Both the position numbers and the translations under genes were made by a program. Below, piece after piece: positions 1 through 11,309 of a stretch of DNA of 29,760 nt. Under the pieces are notes generated by a model. That model worked only from the letters and a program-made list of their open reading frames with translations. It was not told the DNA's origin and did no database searches. This DNA comes from Rhizopus sp. PT2906 (taxonomy: Eukaryota > Mucoromycota > Mucoromycetes > Mucorales > Rhizopodaceae). Every line of letters begins with the position of its first letter. Within the stretch, counting starts at the first letter, position 1. The stretch covers positions 1 through 29,760 of the forward strand of contig JAMYHX010000520.1 in the NCBI GenBank assembly GCA_025529335.1. Direction: 5' to 3'.

Positions 1-1
1 G

Positions 2-61
2 ACACAGGCATTAGAGGAAGGTCAGGGTATACGCCGTGCTCCCTCAAATCCTCTCGTATAG
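2..61 (+). CDS. Possible 3' end of an unrecognised gene running in from the left edge
   Basis: Frame 2 is open from the window edge to a TAG at 59-61 and reads TQALEEGQGIRRAPSNPLV. The composition looks like a hydrophilic protein C-terminus, while frame 3 stops early. Nineteen residues are too few to assign a family, and a chance open frame cannot be excluded because frame 1 is open to about position 80. The call rests only on composition and stop position. Confidence 0.25.
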   Translation, partial: TQALEEGQGIRRAPSNPLV

Positions 62-1523
62 CAGCCCTGAGTAGTTTTTGAATTAAACCACAAATAGCTT
101 TGACAAACTTTTGTTCTACAGTTTGGAGGAAAGTATTACCTTTTTTGGATTTGCAGTGCCCGTAGTATTATCCTAGAATAATCATGTATGCTTGATTATG
201 CTCTATGTATTGCATGAATTGGTATTGATTTTGGTATACATTTGGCTGTTTTCTCTAAAGAATCCATGGTAAACAACAGTGATTCATTCATTAAATAGAG
301 TATAGAGAAAAAATGTAGTCATTTGAGTTTATTTTTTTCTAGAATTAAGAAGCTTTAGTGTATAAATTGTATTATAAACCTTTTAATGCGATGGTACTTT
401 CTAGAAATAGTACATTTTCTTAACCGATAAACTAAAGCTGAGCATATCTACATTAGACTGTTTTCATTTCAATAGCCTAGAATACCATGATGAAACTGTA
501 GTTTGAAAGAAGATTTAAAGTATAGAGTTGTTTTGGTCGTACCATACATATTTTCTGAGTCGTCCTAATTGTTTCAGTTTTTAACTGTAGTTCACTTGTA
601 GGCATCTCCTTCCACTTCAGGCTCATCTACTTACTTTACTTCAATGAAGTTTACAAATTCACTGTAATTGGTCTGTTTGTAAATAGGCTAATTTCAGAAC
701 ATTCAGTAGACAGTTGCCGAGTTCCTTTTTTTATTTTCATAGCGGTAACTGAATCCAACAATTCAAGGCATAGTTACTATAAGCCAAAATGATGAAGCAT
801 ATTTCTCTAATCGCTATAGTCAATGGTATCAGGGCACTGCCAATAAAACATTATAAAATCCTAGAGTTTGGGTTACTGATTGTTTTATTTAAAAAGGCGA
901 CAGGAGTGACAGTAACACATCAAGGTATGTATCACAAAAGAAACCCATTGACAGTAACGGAATTTGTACGACGACCCGACGAATAGGAATGGAACAAGTT
1001 TTTTTTTCTTCATCTTTACAATGGACCCATTTGAAAATCTTGTGTTTTCTTTATAAAGCATGTTGTCTTCATAGTGTACATATCACCATTTTATTAAGAT
1101 TGCTTAAATATAAAAGAACACGGTAATAAATGTCAATTCGTGCTTTTTCTTACCTCTTTTCATCTTTTACGATCATGCTGAGATTTAACCTAATAGCGCG
1201 GTATAATCATTTTATCCCCTCAATTTCTTTACTCCATTTCAATGCAGCAAACTCGTTAAAGAATGAGGTATTTAGCTGAAGAAAGTAGGCAGACCCTTTC
1301 CTTCAAGCACACATATAGTGTATAAGAAAGCTTTGTGGTAAAGGCGGAGGCCATAAATGTATCAAAGAATCAAGTGAGGTTAGAAGGGGCAGATAAGACC
1401 CAAGCACGCTGATAAAGATGTATACAAAAACAATTGAATTTGATATAGCGCTTAGAAGAAAAAGAAAAGAAACAAATGATTGCTTATTTCAGAAAGCATA
1501 TGCCTATGTTCTTCATTTCTTAC
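62..1523. other. Gene-poor AT-rich stretch, no supported gene
   Basis: No frame on either strand gives a recognisable protein. The longest plus-strand frames (789-986 and 1418-1606) have no motif. The minus strand holds several 20-45 residue frames bordered by splice-like motifs, for example near 970-880, 1440-1290 and 1270-1200. They could not be joined in phase. They may be the rest of a decayed gene whose exon-like pieces lie at 1524-1974. Confidence 0.5.
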
Positions 1524-1974
1524 AGTTTCCATCGAACTTTTCTATTATAGTAAGCTTTGACATCATAGCTCTCATCGTAAAATATCGCCGCCTATGCTGG
1601 CTGTAATTGTCAATCTTGCTGACATGAAAGGCATGAACTAAGGAAAGGGTGTCCCACCCGTTAGCGCCATCATCTCATTTTATACTTACAGCTCATTGTT
1701 ACTGTAATCTGGGTCGTGGCAGATCGCCGTGACTGAGTCATTTTCTTTTGCCTCTTGTCCTACTCCAGTCTTTAAAGAGGTTTTTTCTTTTTTAAAAAGG
1801 TAAAGTGGTTCATATGACATTAATTAGGGATACAAAGGTCCGTGTAACTGAATGTAGATTGATATATAGATCTTGTTTAACCTAAAAGCTTACAACATCA
1901 TATGCTCTTTTTTTTGGTGAATTATTGATAACAACATCTTGATTCTTGACTTTGTTTTCTACATCTTTTGTCAT
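1524..1974 (-). pseudogene. Exon-like pieces of an unrecognised, probably decayed gene
   Basis: On the minus strand an ATG at 1974 opens a 27-residue exon (1894-1974, starting MTKDVENKVKNQDVV) that ends at a GTAAGC donor. A second piece, 1690-1769, follows an AAAG acceptor in the same phase, reads through DSVTAICHDPDYSNNEL and ends at a perfect GTAAGTA donor. The next interval, 1638-1689, is a textbook 52-nt intron with a GCTAAC branch site and a CTTAG acceptor. The exon after it (1524-1637) is open only in the two other phases, so the join meets a stop. The combination of good splice signals and broken phase suggests a decayed gene. The hydrophilic N-terminus resembles those of fungal transporters, but no family can be named. 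Confidence 0.3.
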
Positions 1975-2098
1975 TCCAGTCTAGATACTGCTCACTCTTA
2001 AAGAGAGGGAAGGAAAGATCTCACATGGCTTCATCTACTTCAAATGCAATTAAAGTGATTGGATAAAGCATAAGGGCACTAACATACGGAGATTAATT

Positions 2099-2105
2099 TT
2101 TATAA
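2099..2105 (+). promoter_or_regulatory. TATA-like box upstream of the P5B ATPase
   Basis: TTTATAAAA lies about 190 bp before the ATPase ATG at 2292 and just upstream of two palindromes. It is a plausible core promoter element, but no transcription start can be located from sequence. Confidence 0.35.
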
Positions 2106-2114
2106 AACGAAAAT

Positions 2115-2160
2115 GGTATCCGGACCGGAGGATACCGTGCTAGGGTACAATCAGTGTACC
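2115..2160. promoter_or_regulatory. Two adjacent perfect inverted repeats upstream of the P5B ATPase
   Basis: First repeat, 2115-2136: GGTATCC, an 8-nt spacer GGACCGGA, then GGATACC. Nested inside it is TCCGG-A-CCGGA, itself an inverted repeat. Second repeat, 2144-2160: GGTACA, ATCAG, TGTACC. Both are GC-rich islands in an AT-rich promoter. CGG/CCG half-sites in inverted order are the known target type of fungal Zn2Cys6 factors, so regulator binding is a reasonable inference. Their position 130-180 bp before the ATG suits an operator or a 5'UTR hairpin. Confidence 0.45.
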
Positions 2161-2291
2161 TACCAATCTTTGTGACCGATTTTCTCTATTTTAGACTTTT
2201 CCATATTTTTCTTTTTTCTTTCAGTTATTCTTGACAAGTCAATAGAACCAAAAGAGAGACTCAGGAAGGGAAAACAATACTGAAACTACAA

Positions 2292-5200
2292 ATGAAGATT
2301 AACAAAATCCTTTGTGGTTTATCCGCAATTTTGTGTGGAGTAAACGCTTTACCCTTGTTTGAAGTTGGTAAGAAGGTTCCCTTATACAAAAAGATTTTTA
2401 TTAACACACTTTTAGCTAACCAGTATGACAGACATGGAAATAAGTGTCCTTTACTTCCTCATTATAACGTACCCTGTCCTACTCTCTGTGTAAAAGACCA
2501 GAAAAGTTGTCCTTCAGCATTATCGCCCACTTGTCCTCCTGGACTGTCATTCTGCGGTGACGGCAGCTGCCATGAATCTTGTGAAAACATTGCTAATATT
2601 TGTCAGTGCGGTGATGATACTGTACAGTACTTTCCATGTGCTGCTGGACAGCTGGTAAATATTACCCATTTTGATCCTCAAAATCAAGTTACCCAGATAC
2701 AAAACACCTGTGCTGCAGCAGCAAATATAACAGCAAGCGATATTGGTGCCTGGGGTGTCTTCAATACAAATTCCATCTGGCTCTCTTGTCCGGTAATAGA
2801 TCCTGCCTTTACTTATAAGGAACCAATGTGGATCTCCGTTTGGTCTCTTATGGGCGCTGAAGCAGCCATACTGATCTTGTGGGCTATTTACAAGTACTTG
2901 AGAGAAATGAAGTTCCATAATGCTATGGCAGCTAGAATGAAGTCAGAAAAGACGGCCTCCAATAATCAAGAGGACGAAGTAGATGAAACTGATTTCAAAA
3001 AGGAAATTATGAAAGTAGACGAGAAAAAGCCTGCATCTGCCGCCAGTACATCTGATGCTGATTCCCTTAAAGAATCAGAAAAGTTAAAGTTTAGAGGATA
3101 CAAGAATGATTTCTTTGGCTATTTTGCTTTTGGATCTGTTGTGATTACGACTCTACTATTCTTTGTCTTTTTGGGTGTTCTTGTCGGTGACTATTGTAAG
3201 TCATTCGTGTGTTACCTCATCGTATATTCCTTTACTAACCTGTTTCACAAATTAGATGGCACTGTCACTGGTGTTGCCCTTCAAGTGTTTTTGTCGTCTG
3301 ATCTTTCATCCAAAATCTTTGCTGCTGTATGGCACATTTCTGCAGCATGGTTCTGTATTATCATGCTTACTAGAAAAACAATTAGAAATTACTTTAGAAT
3401 CGAATCATACCCTCATAAATGCCCCTATGTTCAAGTTGAACGCAAGCAGGAAGAACTTATCTTTTTGGATGATGGTAGCAAATGGCTTGCCAAGCTACGA
3501 AGTATTGAGCAAAGAGTCTACAAACATTTTGGGTAAAGGAAAACATGCCCATCCTGCATAAACTTTTCCTAACCACTTATTTTGCATAGTTTGGACATCT
3601 TGGTCACTACCTGCACTGTTAGAACAAAAAATAGCTTACGTTATTTTGAATACCAATGCATGAGATATATTTACAACTCTGAAAAATCCCGATTTGAGCC
3701 CTATGAATATGACCTTGGCTCTACCAACAAGAAACTTCAGTCATGGTCTAGCGGGATCAGTTCTCAAGAAGCGGAAAACAGACTCTCTATGCTTGGCCCC
3801 AATATCATTCAAGTGTATGTGCCTTCAATCCTTATGGCCATCATTCAAGAGTAAGTGTGAACATTGGAATTAATCACATTTATAAACTAACCTTGCACAC
3901 CTATAGATTCTCTTCATTTTTATACCTTTATCAAATGATGTGCATGTGGGTTTGGTATTACTTCCAATACTACAAGATGGGTCTAGTGCAGACCTGCATC
4001 ATTCTCTTTTCTGCTTTTATTCGTATTTTCTTACGTTTGAGAGCAGACCACCGTATCAAGGATATGGCTGAACACGTAACTGATGTTACCGTATTACGCG
4101 ATGGTCAATGGATAGATACTTCCAGCGCCAACCTTGTCCCTGGAGATATTTTTGAAGTCAAGGAAAACACTCTCGTTCCTACCGATGCTGTCATTCTTTC
4201 CGGTACAGTCGTAGTGAACGAATCTTCCCTTACTGGTGAAGCTATGCCCATCAGAAAGTTTGCTATCCCCAGCGACGACAATATCTATGAAATGAACGGC
4301 TCTGGCAAAGTAAACACTCTGTTTGCAGGCACTATTGTATCTCAAGCAACGCCTGCAATCAACACCACCGAAGAAAAGAATCGTGTTTTTGCATTGACAC
4401 TTCGTACTGGTATTGCTACCGAGAAAGGCATGCTCATTCACAAGATTTTATTCCCAGCACCTGTGTCCTTTATCTTTAATGAGCACATCAAGGTTGCTAT
4501 CTCCATTCTCTTGGTCTGGGGTCTTGTTGCCTTCTGTCTATCGCTTTACTTGATGGGTCGTGGTAACATCACCAGTTGGTTTTATGGTGTCTTTGTGATG
4601 TCTGAAATCTTCTCACCTCTCTTACCTGCCGCATTCACAATCAACCAATCCGTATGTGCTGCCCGCCTTCGTAGCAAGAAAATTCTCTGTATTGATCTTC
4701 CTCGTATCAATCTGTCCGGTAAAGTTCGTATCTTCTGCTTTGACAAGACTGGTACTCTTACTCGCGAAGGTTTGGAATTCTACGGTGGTGTTCCTAATCC
4801 TGTAGGAAAGGCTGCTGCATTTGGTGATCGCCAAGAAGACCCTTTAACGATGGAGCCCCTCTTAGCCATGGGTATCGCTACCTGTCATGCTGTGACTCAA
4901 GTGAAGGACCAATTTATTGGTAACCCTGTTGACATTGAATCTTTCAATTCTATGAAATGGAAGCTACTACCACCCGCTGAACCCGAATATCTTGATACAC
5001 TTGTGGCTCCATCTGCTTCTCCAGAAAAAGAAGGTAAACAAGTGCACGTTGTTCGCCGTTTCGAATTTGTACACGCTCGTGCTTCTCAGTCAGTGGCTGT
5101 CCTCGACCCTGAAACAAATCAAGTGCATGTATTCTTGAAGGGTTCTTTTGAGCGCATCAAGCACTTATCTAATGCTGACTCACTTCCTGCTGACTATGAT

Positions 5201-6751
5201 CAAGAAGCAGCTAAGCATGCTCAAGTAGGTTGCTACGTTCTTGCTTTGGCCCATCGTACTCTTGGCGCCTTGAACGTCGATATCACTATGGAACAGATCA
5301 AGTCGATGACGCGTGACGAACTTGAACAAGGCTGTAATTTTACTGGATTTGTTCTTTTCCGTAATATGCTCAAACATGACACTACAGATGCCATCGCCGA
5401 ATTGAAGAGTGGCGACACGCGTGTGGTTATGATCACAGGTGATACTGCTCTCACTGGTATCTATATCGCTCGTCAATGTGGTATGATCGAATCTCATCAA
5501 CGCGTCCTTTTGGGTGATTTGGTTTCGGGCAGTGTAGTTTGGCACGATGTTGATTCTGGAGAACAAGTTGATGTGGATGAAGTCATTCAAGCTGATACAC
5601 ATGAAGAACATGAGAAACGCGTTGAATTAGCCATTACTGGACGTGCATTTGAAGCATTGATTTCTCAGGGCAAGATGCGCAAGTACCTTTTGATGACTCG
5701 TGTGTTTGCTCGTATGACGCCTAATGATAAGGTCATGTGTATTCAGTTACATATGGAAAAGGGTATCACCGCCATGTGTGGAGACGGTGGTAATGACTGT
5801 GGTGCTCTTCGTGCTGCTCATGTTGGTCTTGCTTTATCAGAAGCTGAAGCTTCTATCGTTTCACCATTTAGCACCAGCAATCGCTCCATTATGCAATGCG
5901 TTGAACTCCTGAGACAAGGTCGTTCTGCCATTGCTACAAGTTTTGCCAATTACAAGTTCTTGATCTTATATGGTGAATGCATGGCCTTTTGGGAATTATG
6001 TATGTTTTACTTTACGGTTATTTCTCCACAACCTGTATGGATTACCATTGATGGTTTTATCACGACGACCATGACGTTGGCTATCACCCAAGCTTTACCT
6101 GCAAAGAAATTAAGCCCTTGTCGCCCAACGGCCAAACCCTTGGGTGCGTATACCCTAGCTTCTTTGCTTGGTGTCATCTTTATCAACTTTTGGTTCCTCG
6201 TCTGCAGCATCGTCTGGCTCTTCCAACAAGACTGGTTCATCTGTAATCAATTCGACAGTTCCACTATTGACTCTGCCAAATGGTGGTTATTGGGCGATAA
6301 TTATGAAGCTGAGGTCATGTCAATTGTCATTCTCTTCCAGTTCTTCAACAATGGTGCTGTTGTCAACTTTGGATCACAGTTCCGTCAATCATGGTGGAGG
6401 AACTATGCGCTTGTGTTTGTCTGGTGCGCCTTCTTCATTAGCACAAGTTACATCACACTAGCCGATCCTAATCCATACGGCTGCATCTTCCGTATCAACT
6501 GCGGTTCACCAGATGCGCTTGTTTCCCTTGGTTACCCAGCACCTACTTGGTATATTGACGATTATAACTTCCCTCTTAAACATAATGTCCTACCTGTCTG
6601 GTTCCGTTGGCAATTATGGGGCTACGTTTTGGCAAATTGCGCCTGTACCATTATTTGGGAACGTATTTGCATTCTGTGGATTGCTCGTGACTGGGCAGTC
6701 AAACGCAAGACAACTCATCCTTCAAAAAATAGAGTTATTTTCAAGCTTTAA
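2292..6751 (+). CDS. P5B-type (ATP13A/Ypk9-like) P-type ATPase with Cys-rich N-terminal ectodomain
   Basis: Four exons (2292-3195, 3256-3532, 3590-3850, 3907-6751) encode about 1428 aa; the introns are 60, 57 and 56 nt. P-type ATPase marks are present: actuator TGEA at about 590, phosphorylation motif DKTGTLT with D760, KGSFE in the nucleotide domain, and GDGGND at about 1106. The NLSGK...CFDKTGTLT...GLEFYG context is that of P5B pumps, which export polyamines or act in cation homeostasis in vacuolar or lysosomal membranes. The usual P5B M4 motif PPALP reads SPLLP at 717-721. The protein begins with a signal-peptide-like segment (1-20), then about 145 residues with 13 cysteines and two NIT glycosylation sites, then a membrane helix near 169-193. 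This ectodomain is absent from standard P5B pumps. Intron 1 is frame-preserving and stop-free. Substrate and location are inferred from the family. Confidence 0.92.
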
Positions 6752-7493
6752 TATTTATTAGCATTCTCTTATTGATGATTACTACTACGCACTTACTTAT
6801 ATATACAACATCCATTAATCTTTTTTTTTTTTCTTGTTTATTCCCTTCTTTTTCTCTTTCTTCTTTTGGAGACGTGAAAAGATATTTTATACATATTGAA
6901 CCAATAAACACATCATTGTCTTTATACAATTGTAACTGATTTTATTTATTGTGTGTTTAAGTATGCAAAAATGACTTTCCTAGATTGAAATAAAGTATAT
7001 ATCTCAATTATATCAATGTAAAAACAACAGATTGGAGTGCAGTGAGATATGTAATATTAATACTTTGCATCCTAATGCCTCGAGTGGAACTTGTATCCAA
7101 GCAAAGAAGAAGTGGTCAAATTTTTGTGATCCCCCACAAAGAGAGTCGGACTATCCGCAGACAATAAACCTGCTGCTGCGCTTCATCGTATAATACAATG
7201 TAACCCTTGGAAATTCAAATTTGAATGAACTGAAGCAGTTGGCAGACATATTGACGCCATCAATCTCTCTGTAACAAGATATTTTACTTTAATAATAAAT
7301 ATCGTTTTTAAGGGTTTATCATTAAAGTATAAAAAAGTAAGGTCTTTTCGTCCAAATAAAGAAACTGTCTGAGGTTTAATTTGAGATCATCCGAAAAAAA
7401 AACTATCGCCCGAAATTCAAGTACAAGCCATCCATGATTTCTTCCCTTTCTTTTTTACTCTTTTATTGTTTCAGTTATCACAAACAAGGGACT
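6752..7493. other. Intergenic region: ATPase 3' end, GPAT promoter
   Basis: It contains a poly(A) signal AATAAA at 6903-6908 for the ATPase, a pyrimidine-rich tract at about 6818-6865, and another at 7440-7472 just before the GPAT ATG. A minus-strand frame of about 37 codons (7073-7183, ending LLGYKFHSRH) looks protein-like but matches nothing I recognise and lacks a start. Nothing else is supported. Confidence 0.5.
6903..6908 (+). terminator. Poly(A) signal AATAAA of the P5B ATPase
   Basis: A canonical AATAAA lies about 150 bp downstream of the ATPase stop codon, after a T-rich stretch. This is a normal distance for a fungal 3'UTR. Confidence 0.45.
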
Positions 7494-8877
7494 ATGCCAC
7501 CTCAGGAACCATTGTACTCCCCATCATCATTATTAGAAAGAGGGAGCTCCAGTGAGTCACTGGATATGATGAGAAGCGATTATATCCAAGGCACTAATAA
7601 AAAGTAAGAGCAGAACTTGTCAAAGCAACCTTGTAGAACAATGTTCATCTAATATATTATGAATAGATCACGGACGACTGAATACACTCATGAACAACTG
7701 GTAAAACTACTTGCTTGTATTCCTTATGCTTATCTAATCATTCTTTTAATAAAAACAGCTATCTTATGCCAAGTGTTTCACTACCAATGTTTCCAAACGT
7801 TCTTCAAAATGGTTAGAATTACTCGATATCATTACTTCGATTCCCAGCGTACTAGTTCGTTACGGCATCATTTTCCCACTTCGATTCATAAGCTTAGGTG
7901 TATCAACTGCAGCATTCTTTACAACCTTGCCTATTGCAGTGACACTCAAAAGTGACAGGCTTGTCGTAAGTTGATCTTCATCTAAAAAAGGAATTCCCCG
8001 TATTGATGCATTAATCTTAGTCTATGTCCGTTAAATACTACTGCAAAGGCATATTATTTTCACTTGGTGTAAAAGTCAACTATATTGGAAATAAGCCAAC
8101 ACTTAACAAGCCTCATGTCTTTGTGGTAAGTTTCTGGGAACATTCAACACATAGCATCTTCTTAACAATATGTTTAGGCCAATCATACCTCCTATTTAGA
8201 CTATATCCTTCTTAGTGCCGATCGATTCCCTCATGCTGTTGTTATGGCAAAACATACTGGAGCACTAGGTAATTTTATTACCATCATCCATTGATGAAAT
8301 GACTTATATGCTTATAGGCTTTTTACAAAATAATGGATTAAATTATTTACATTCAATGACATTCGACCGGTCTAATATAACTGAACGAAAGGAATTATCC
8401 GCAAGTCTAAAGAAGCATGTCGAAGTAAAAGAGAACTGGAAAAATCCAATGATCATCTTTCCGGAAGGTACATGCGTGAATAACAAATACATCATCCGCT
8501 TTCAGAAAGGTGCTTTTGATCTGGGAGTAAACGTTTGTCCTGTTGGTATAAAGTAAGTAAAGCGAATCATTTTTTATCCGTTTGCTTTAACCATCTTTAT
8601 TAGATATCATAGAACTTTTGGTGATCCTTATTGGGACACACGTAAAGGATTTATGCATTATGCTTATTACAGAATGACCAGATGGATAACAACTGTTGAC
8701 GTAATTTATTGTGAACCACAATCACCTAAAGAAAATGAAAGCTCAATAGAATACAGTGATAGAGTGAAAGAGCTTATTGCATCTTCAGCAGACCTTGAAC
8801 AGGTTGATTTCAATGGAATGGCAAAGCGTGATTTGTTAAATGCATTAGAGATGGAAAGAAGAGGAAGCATGCAGTAA
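7494..8877 (+). CDS. Glycerol-3-phosphate acyltransferase, GPAT3/GPAT4 type (PlsC fold)
   Basis: Seven exons: 7494-7603, 7667-7700, 7759-7965, 8021-8125, 8178-8268, 8318-8552 and 8604-8877; 351 aa, all phases consistent. The acyltransferase motifs are clear: NHTSYLD (HX4D, block I) and FPEGTCVNN (block III). These are followed by the GPAT3/4 signatures FQKGAFDLGVNVCPVGIKY, FGDPYWDTRKG and a C-terminal F-N-G-x-x-K-R resembling WDGGLKR of animal GPAT4. A hydrophobic hairpin lies before block I (about residues 70-110), as expected for an ER or lipid-droplet membrane enzyme. Such enzymes acylate glycerol-3-phosphate to lysophosphatidate, the first step of phospholipid and triacylglycerol synthesis. 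It is somewhat shorter than the roughly 430-460 aa animal enzymes at the N-terminus. LPAAT activity is the alternative. The second exon is only 34 nt. Confidence 0.88.
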
Positions 8878-9030
8878 AAACATATGGCAATAACTTTTGT
8901 ACAAACGATAGACGTAAATAGACTTTTTAATGTATTTAATTATATTTCTTTATACTATTATAAATTGTGCACAACTTGGTTGTTGAATTTATTTTATTAT
9001 GTATACATAAGAGACTACAAATAAACAGAA

Positions 9031-11309
9031 TTATTCAATCTTTTCTATTTCTGCAACTCTAATATCATTGTCTTCTTTCTTTTGCTCTTTTTCAATACCA
9101 CTCTTCTCTGATGACATCCTTGAATCTTCCTTGGAGTCACCCGTCTCGATATCATTAGAAGATAAGCCTCGGATGCCCTTCCTATCTTGTTCAAGGTTGA
9201 CTTTATCAAGCTTATCTTGCGGTAGGTTAATCTTGGGTCCCGTAAACCATTTTCGAGCGTCTATTGCAAATCGACCTAGAGTAGTGCTTGTTAGAATGTT
9301 ATCCAAAGGTATCAAATGAGTATGCTTTCCTTACCTCCTGCGCCAAGCAGCACCATACCAACAGCTAAACATGCATCTAAAGATCAGAAAGAATTAGCTA
9401 TGCTATCACGCATGAGCGAAACAAACCGTACAATTCATATTGACTGCATCAACAGGATCTAGATCAAAACAAATGTAAGCTTTATACTCATTTCCGTTTT
9501 TTTTAAGGCTTACATTTAGGAGGAAGCACAAATAAGATGGTAATGAGTGAAATCCAAAAGATAGAAATACTATAAAAGGGAGTCAATCATTGTAAGTTAA
9601 TCTATATACTTTTACACTTACATGCCAATGATATCTGAAAATCGACCTAGATGAAGTGGTCCCCTAACAAAATGACCACGGTTCAGTAATTTTGCGAAAA
9701 TAGGTACTGCATAAGATATGTAGAGGCCAATTGTGGCTACTGAAGTGATGGCAGAAAAGGCTGTACTGTTACCAAGAGAAGGTAAGCCAAGCAAAGAAGC
9801 AACGATGACCGAAAGCCAGACTGCGTTCAGTGGTGTCTATTTATGTATATTAGCATTTGCCCAAACGTGCACCTTGCTAAATTACCTGTCTTTTAACGTC
9901 AATTTTATGCCAATATTTATGACCAGGAATAGCACCGTCACGCGAAAACGCGTATATCATTCTGGAATTAGCTGTAACACTGGCAAAACCACATTGCCAA
10001 CAGGCAATGATTAGCATCACCATCAAGCAAATGGCGCCTGCGTTTCCTACCGAATCAAACATAATTTGCATTACAGGAAAACCTGTATCTGAATTGATAG
10101 TAGCGTTCAAGTCTTGAATGCAAAATAAAAACGCTATTATAAAGCAAAACCCCATGATAGAGCTTACTGAAATGAAAGCATGATTGTCAATATGATAAAA
10201 ATCAAAAAGCATCATGACTTACCAAGGACAGCCATGACCATGCCTACAGGTCCACTAACTTCTGCATTTTTTGTTTCTTCAGACATATGTGCGCTTGAAT
10301 CATAGCCAGTTAGGGTAAACTGTGCCTGTAGAATACCTATAACTGCTACGTAGGCTGTACTGCTCCACCCAGTGTTGTTATTAAACTTTGTAAACACGAA
10401 ACTTGCAGGCTGGTGTGTTGGTGCCTTGACGGCCATTGTGATCATGATAACAGCAGGTGCAATGACTTGCCACCATGTGCTAAATGCTGTGTACAATAGA
10501 TAAGCAAGGATAACAACCATTTGATTTCTCGTTAGCTACTTACCATTTATGGCGGATGTTACCTTTGGCCCCAAAGAGTTTGCAATACCTTGAGTAAAAC
10601 ACATCGCGATGTGAAGTCCGACTGTTGCACCAGCGGTTGGAACCCAAGTTCCATTTGTTCCTACACTGATGACAGCAGCAAGCATAGATGCTATGCCATA
10701 ATTGATACCCGCAGTGACAGCAAACTGCCCAATAAGATTGAACCACCCGGTCATCCATGATGCAAACGGTGCATACTTTTTTGTGCTTAATCTGGCTGCC
10801 CACCAGTAAAGTCCTCCTGAAGTAGGATAAGCGGAAGAAATTTCTACAAAATACACTGTAAGAAGAACAAACTTGCTTTTATCATGATCTTACCGGCCAT
10901 AGCTAAAGCTACTGCCATGGTAAAGAATGCTACTATAACCCATCCCCATACCATAACTACCTATATTCAGAGATCATTATAACAATCATGTGCGTGTGAA
11001 TAAAATATACGTACGGGCCCTCCTGTTGTTAATCCATATTCATATAAGCTAGTTAACCCTGATGAAATACAGACAACACTTAATGCAACACCATAGTTTC
11101 CTAGTGACTACGATGGTTTACTACTGAATCGTGTACCTGAGCTTAATACATACTGTTAATTCTCTTTTTAGTTCCTATTATTTATTTGTGTAAATCAAAA
11201 TAATCAAGGTCGATCTGAAATTCTCTTTCTATACCTGTTTATATCCCAGCTCATTTAACCTTGCTGCATCTCTAGCTTCTATTTCGGCTGCAGTTAGCTT
11301 GGGAGGCAT
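9031..11309 (-). CDS. APC-superfamily amino-acid/GABA/choline-type permease (Uga4/Hnm1-like)
   Basis: Twelve exons on the minus strand: 11235-11309, 11154-11174, 11015-11107, 10894-10960, 10544-10843, 10223-10486, 9886-10166, 9622-9836, 9514-9569, 9432-9458, 9335-9376 and 9031-9275. They encode 561 aa and every junction keeps phase. Family landmarks in order: DAARLNELGYKQ, GLTTGGPVVMVWGW, EISSAYPTSGGLYWW, FSTWWQVIAPAVIM, TGYDSSAHMSEET, NSRMIYAFSRDGAIPG, GRFAIDARKWFTGP. This is the fungal ACT group that imports GABA, choline, polyamines or amino acids by proton symport across plasma or vacuolar membranes; the substrate cannot be read from sequence. The C-terminal tail (about residues 500-561) is charged and acidic. 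Exons of 21, 27 and 42 nt are unusually small. The gene converges with GPAT. Confidence 0.9.

Noticed and set aside
1690..1974. Possible oligopeptide-transporter N-terminus
   Set aside because: Only a DPxY...NNEL-like stretch is similar; the diagnostic PEVRAAV and NTFR motifs are not found downstream.
4094..5611. Several antisense frames of 70-143 codons opposite the P5B ATPase
   Set aside because: Shadow frames of a highly conserved coding exon, without motifs or plausible starts.
10540..10803. Minus-strand frame of 87 codons inside the permease
   Set aside because: It is an alternative frame of permease exon 5, which has strong family similarity in its own frame.
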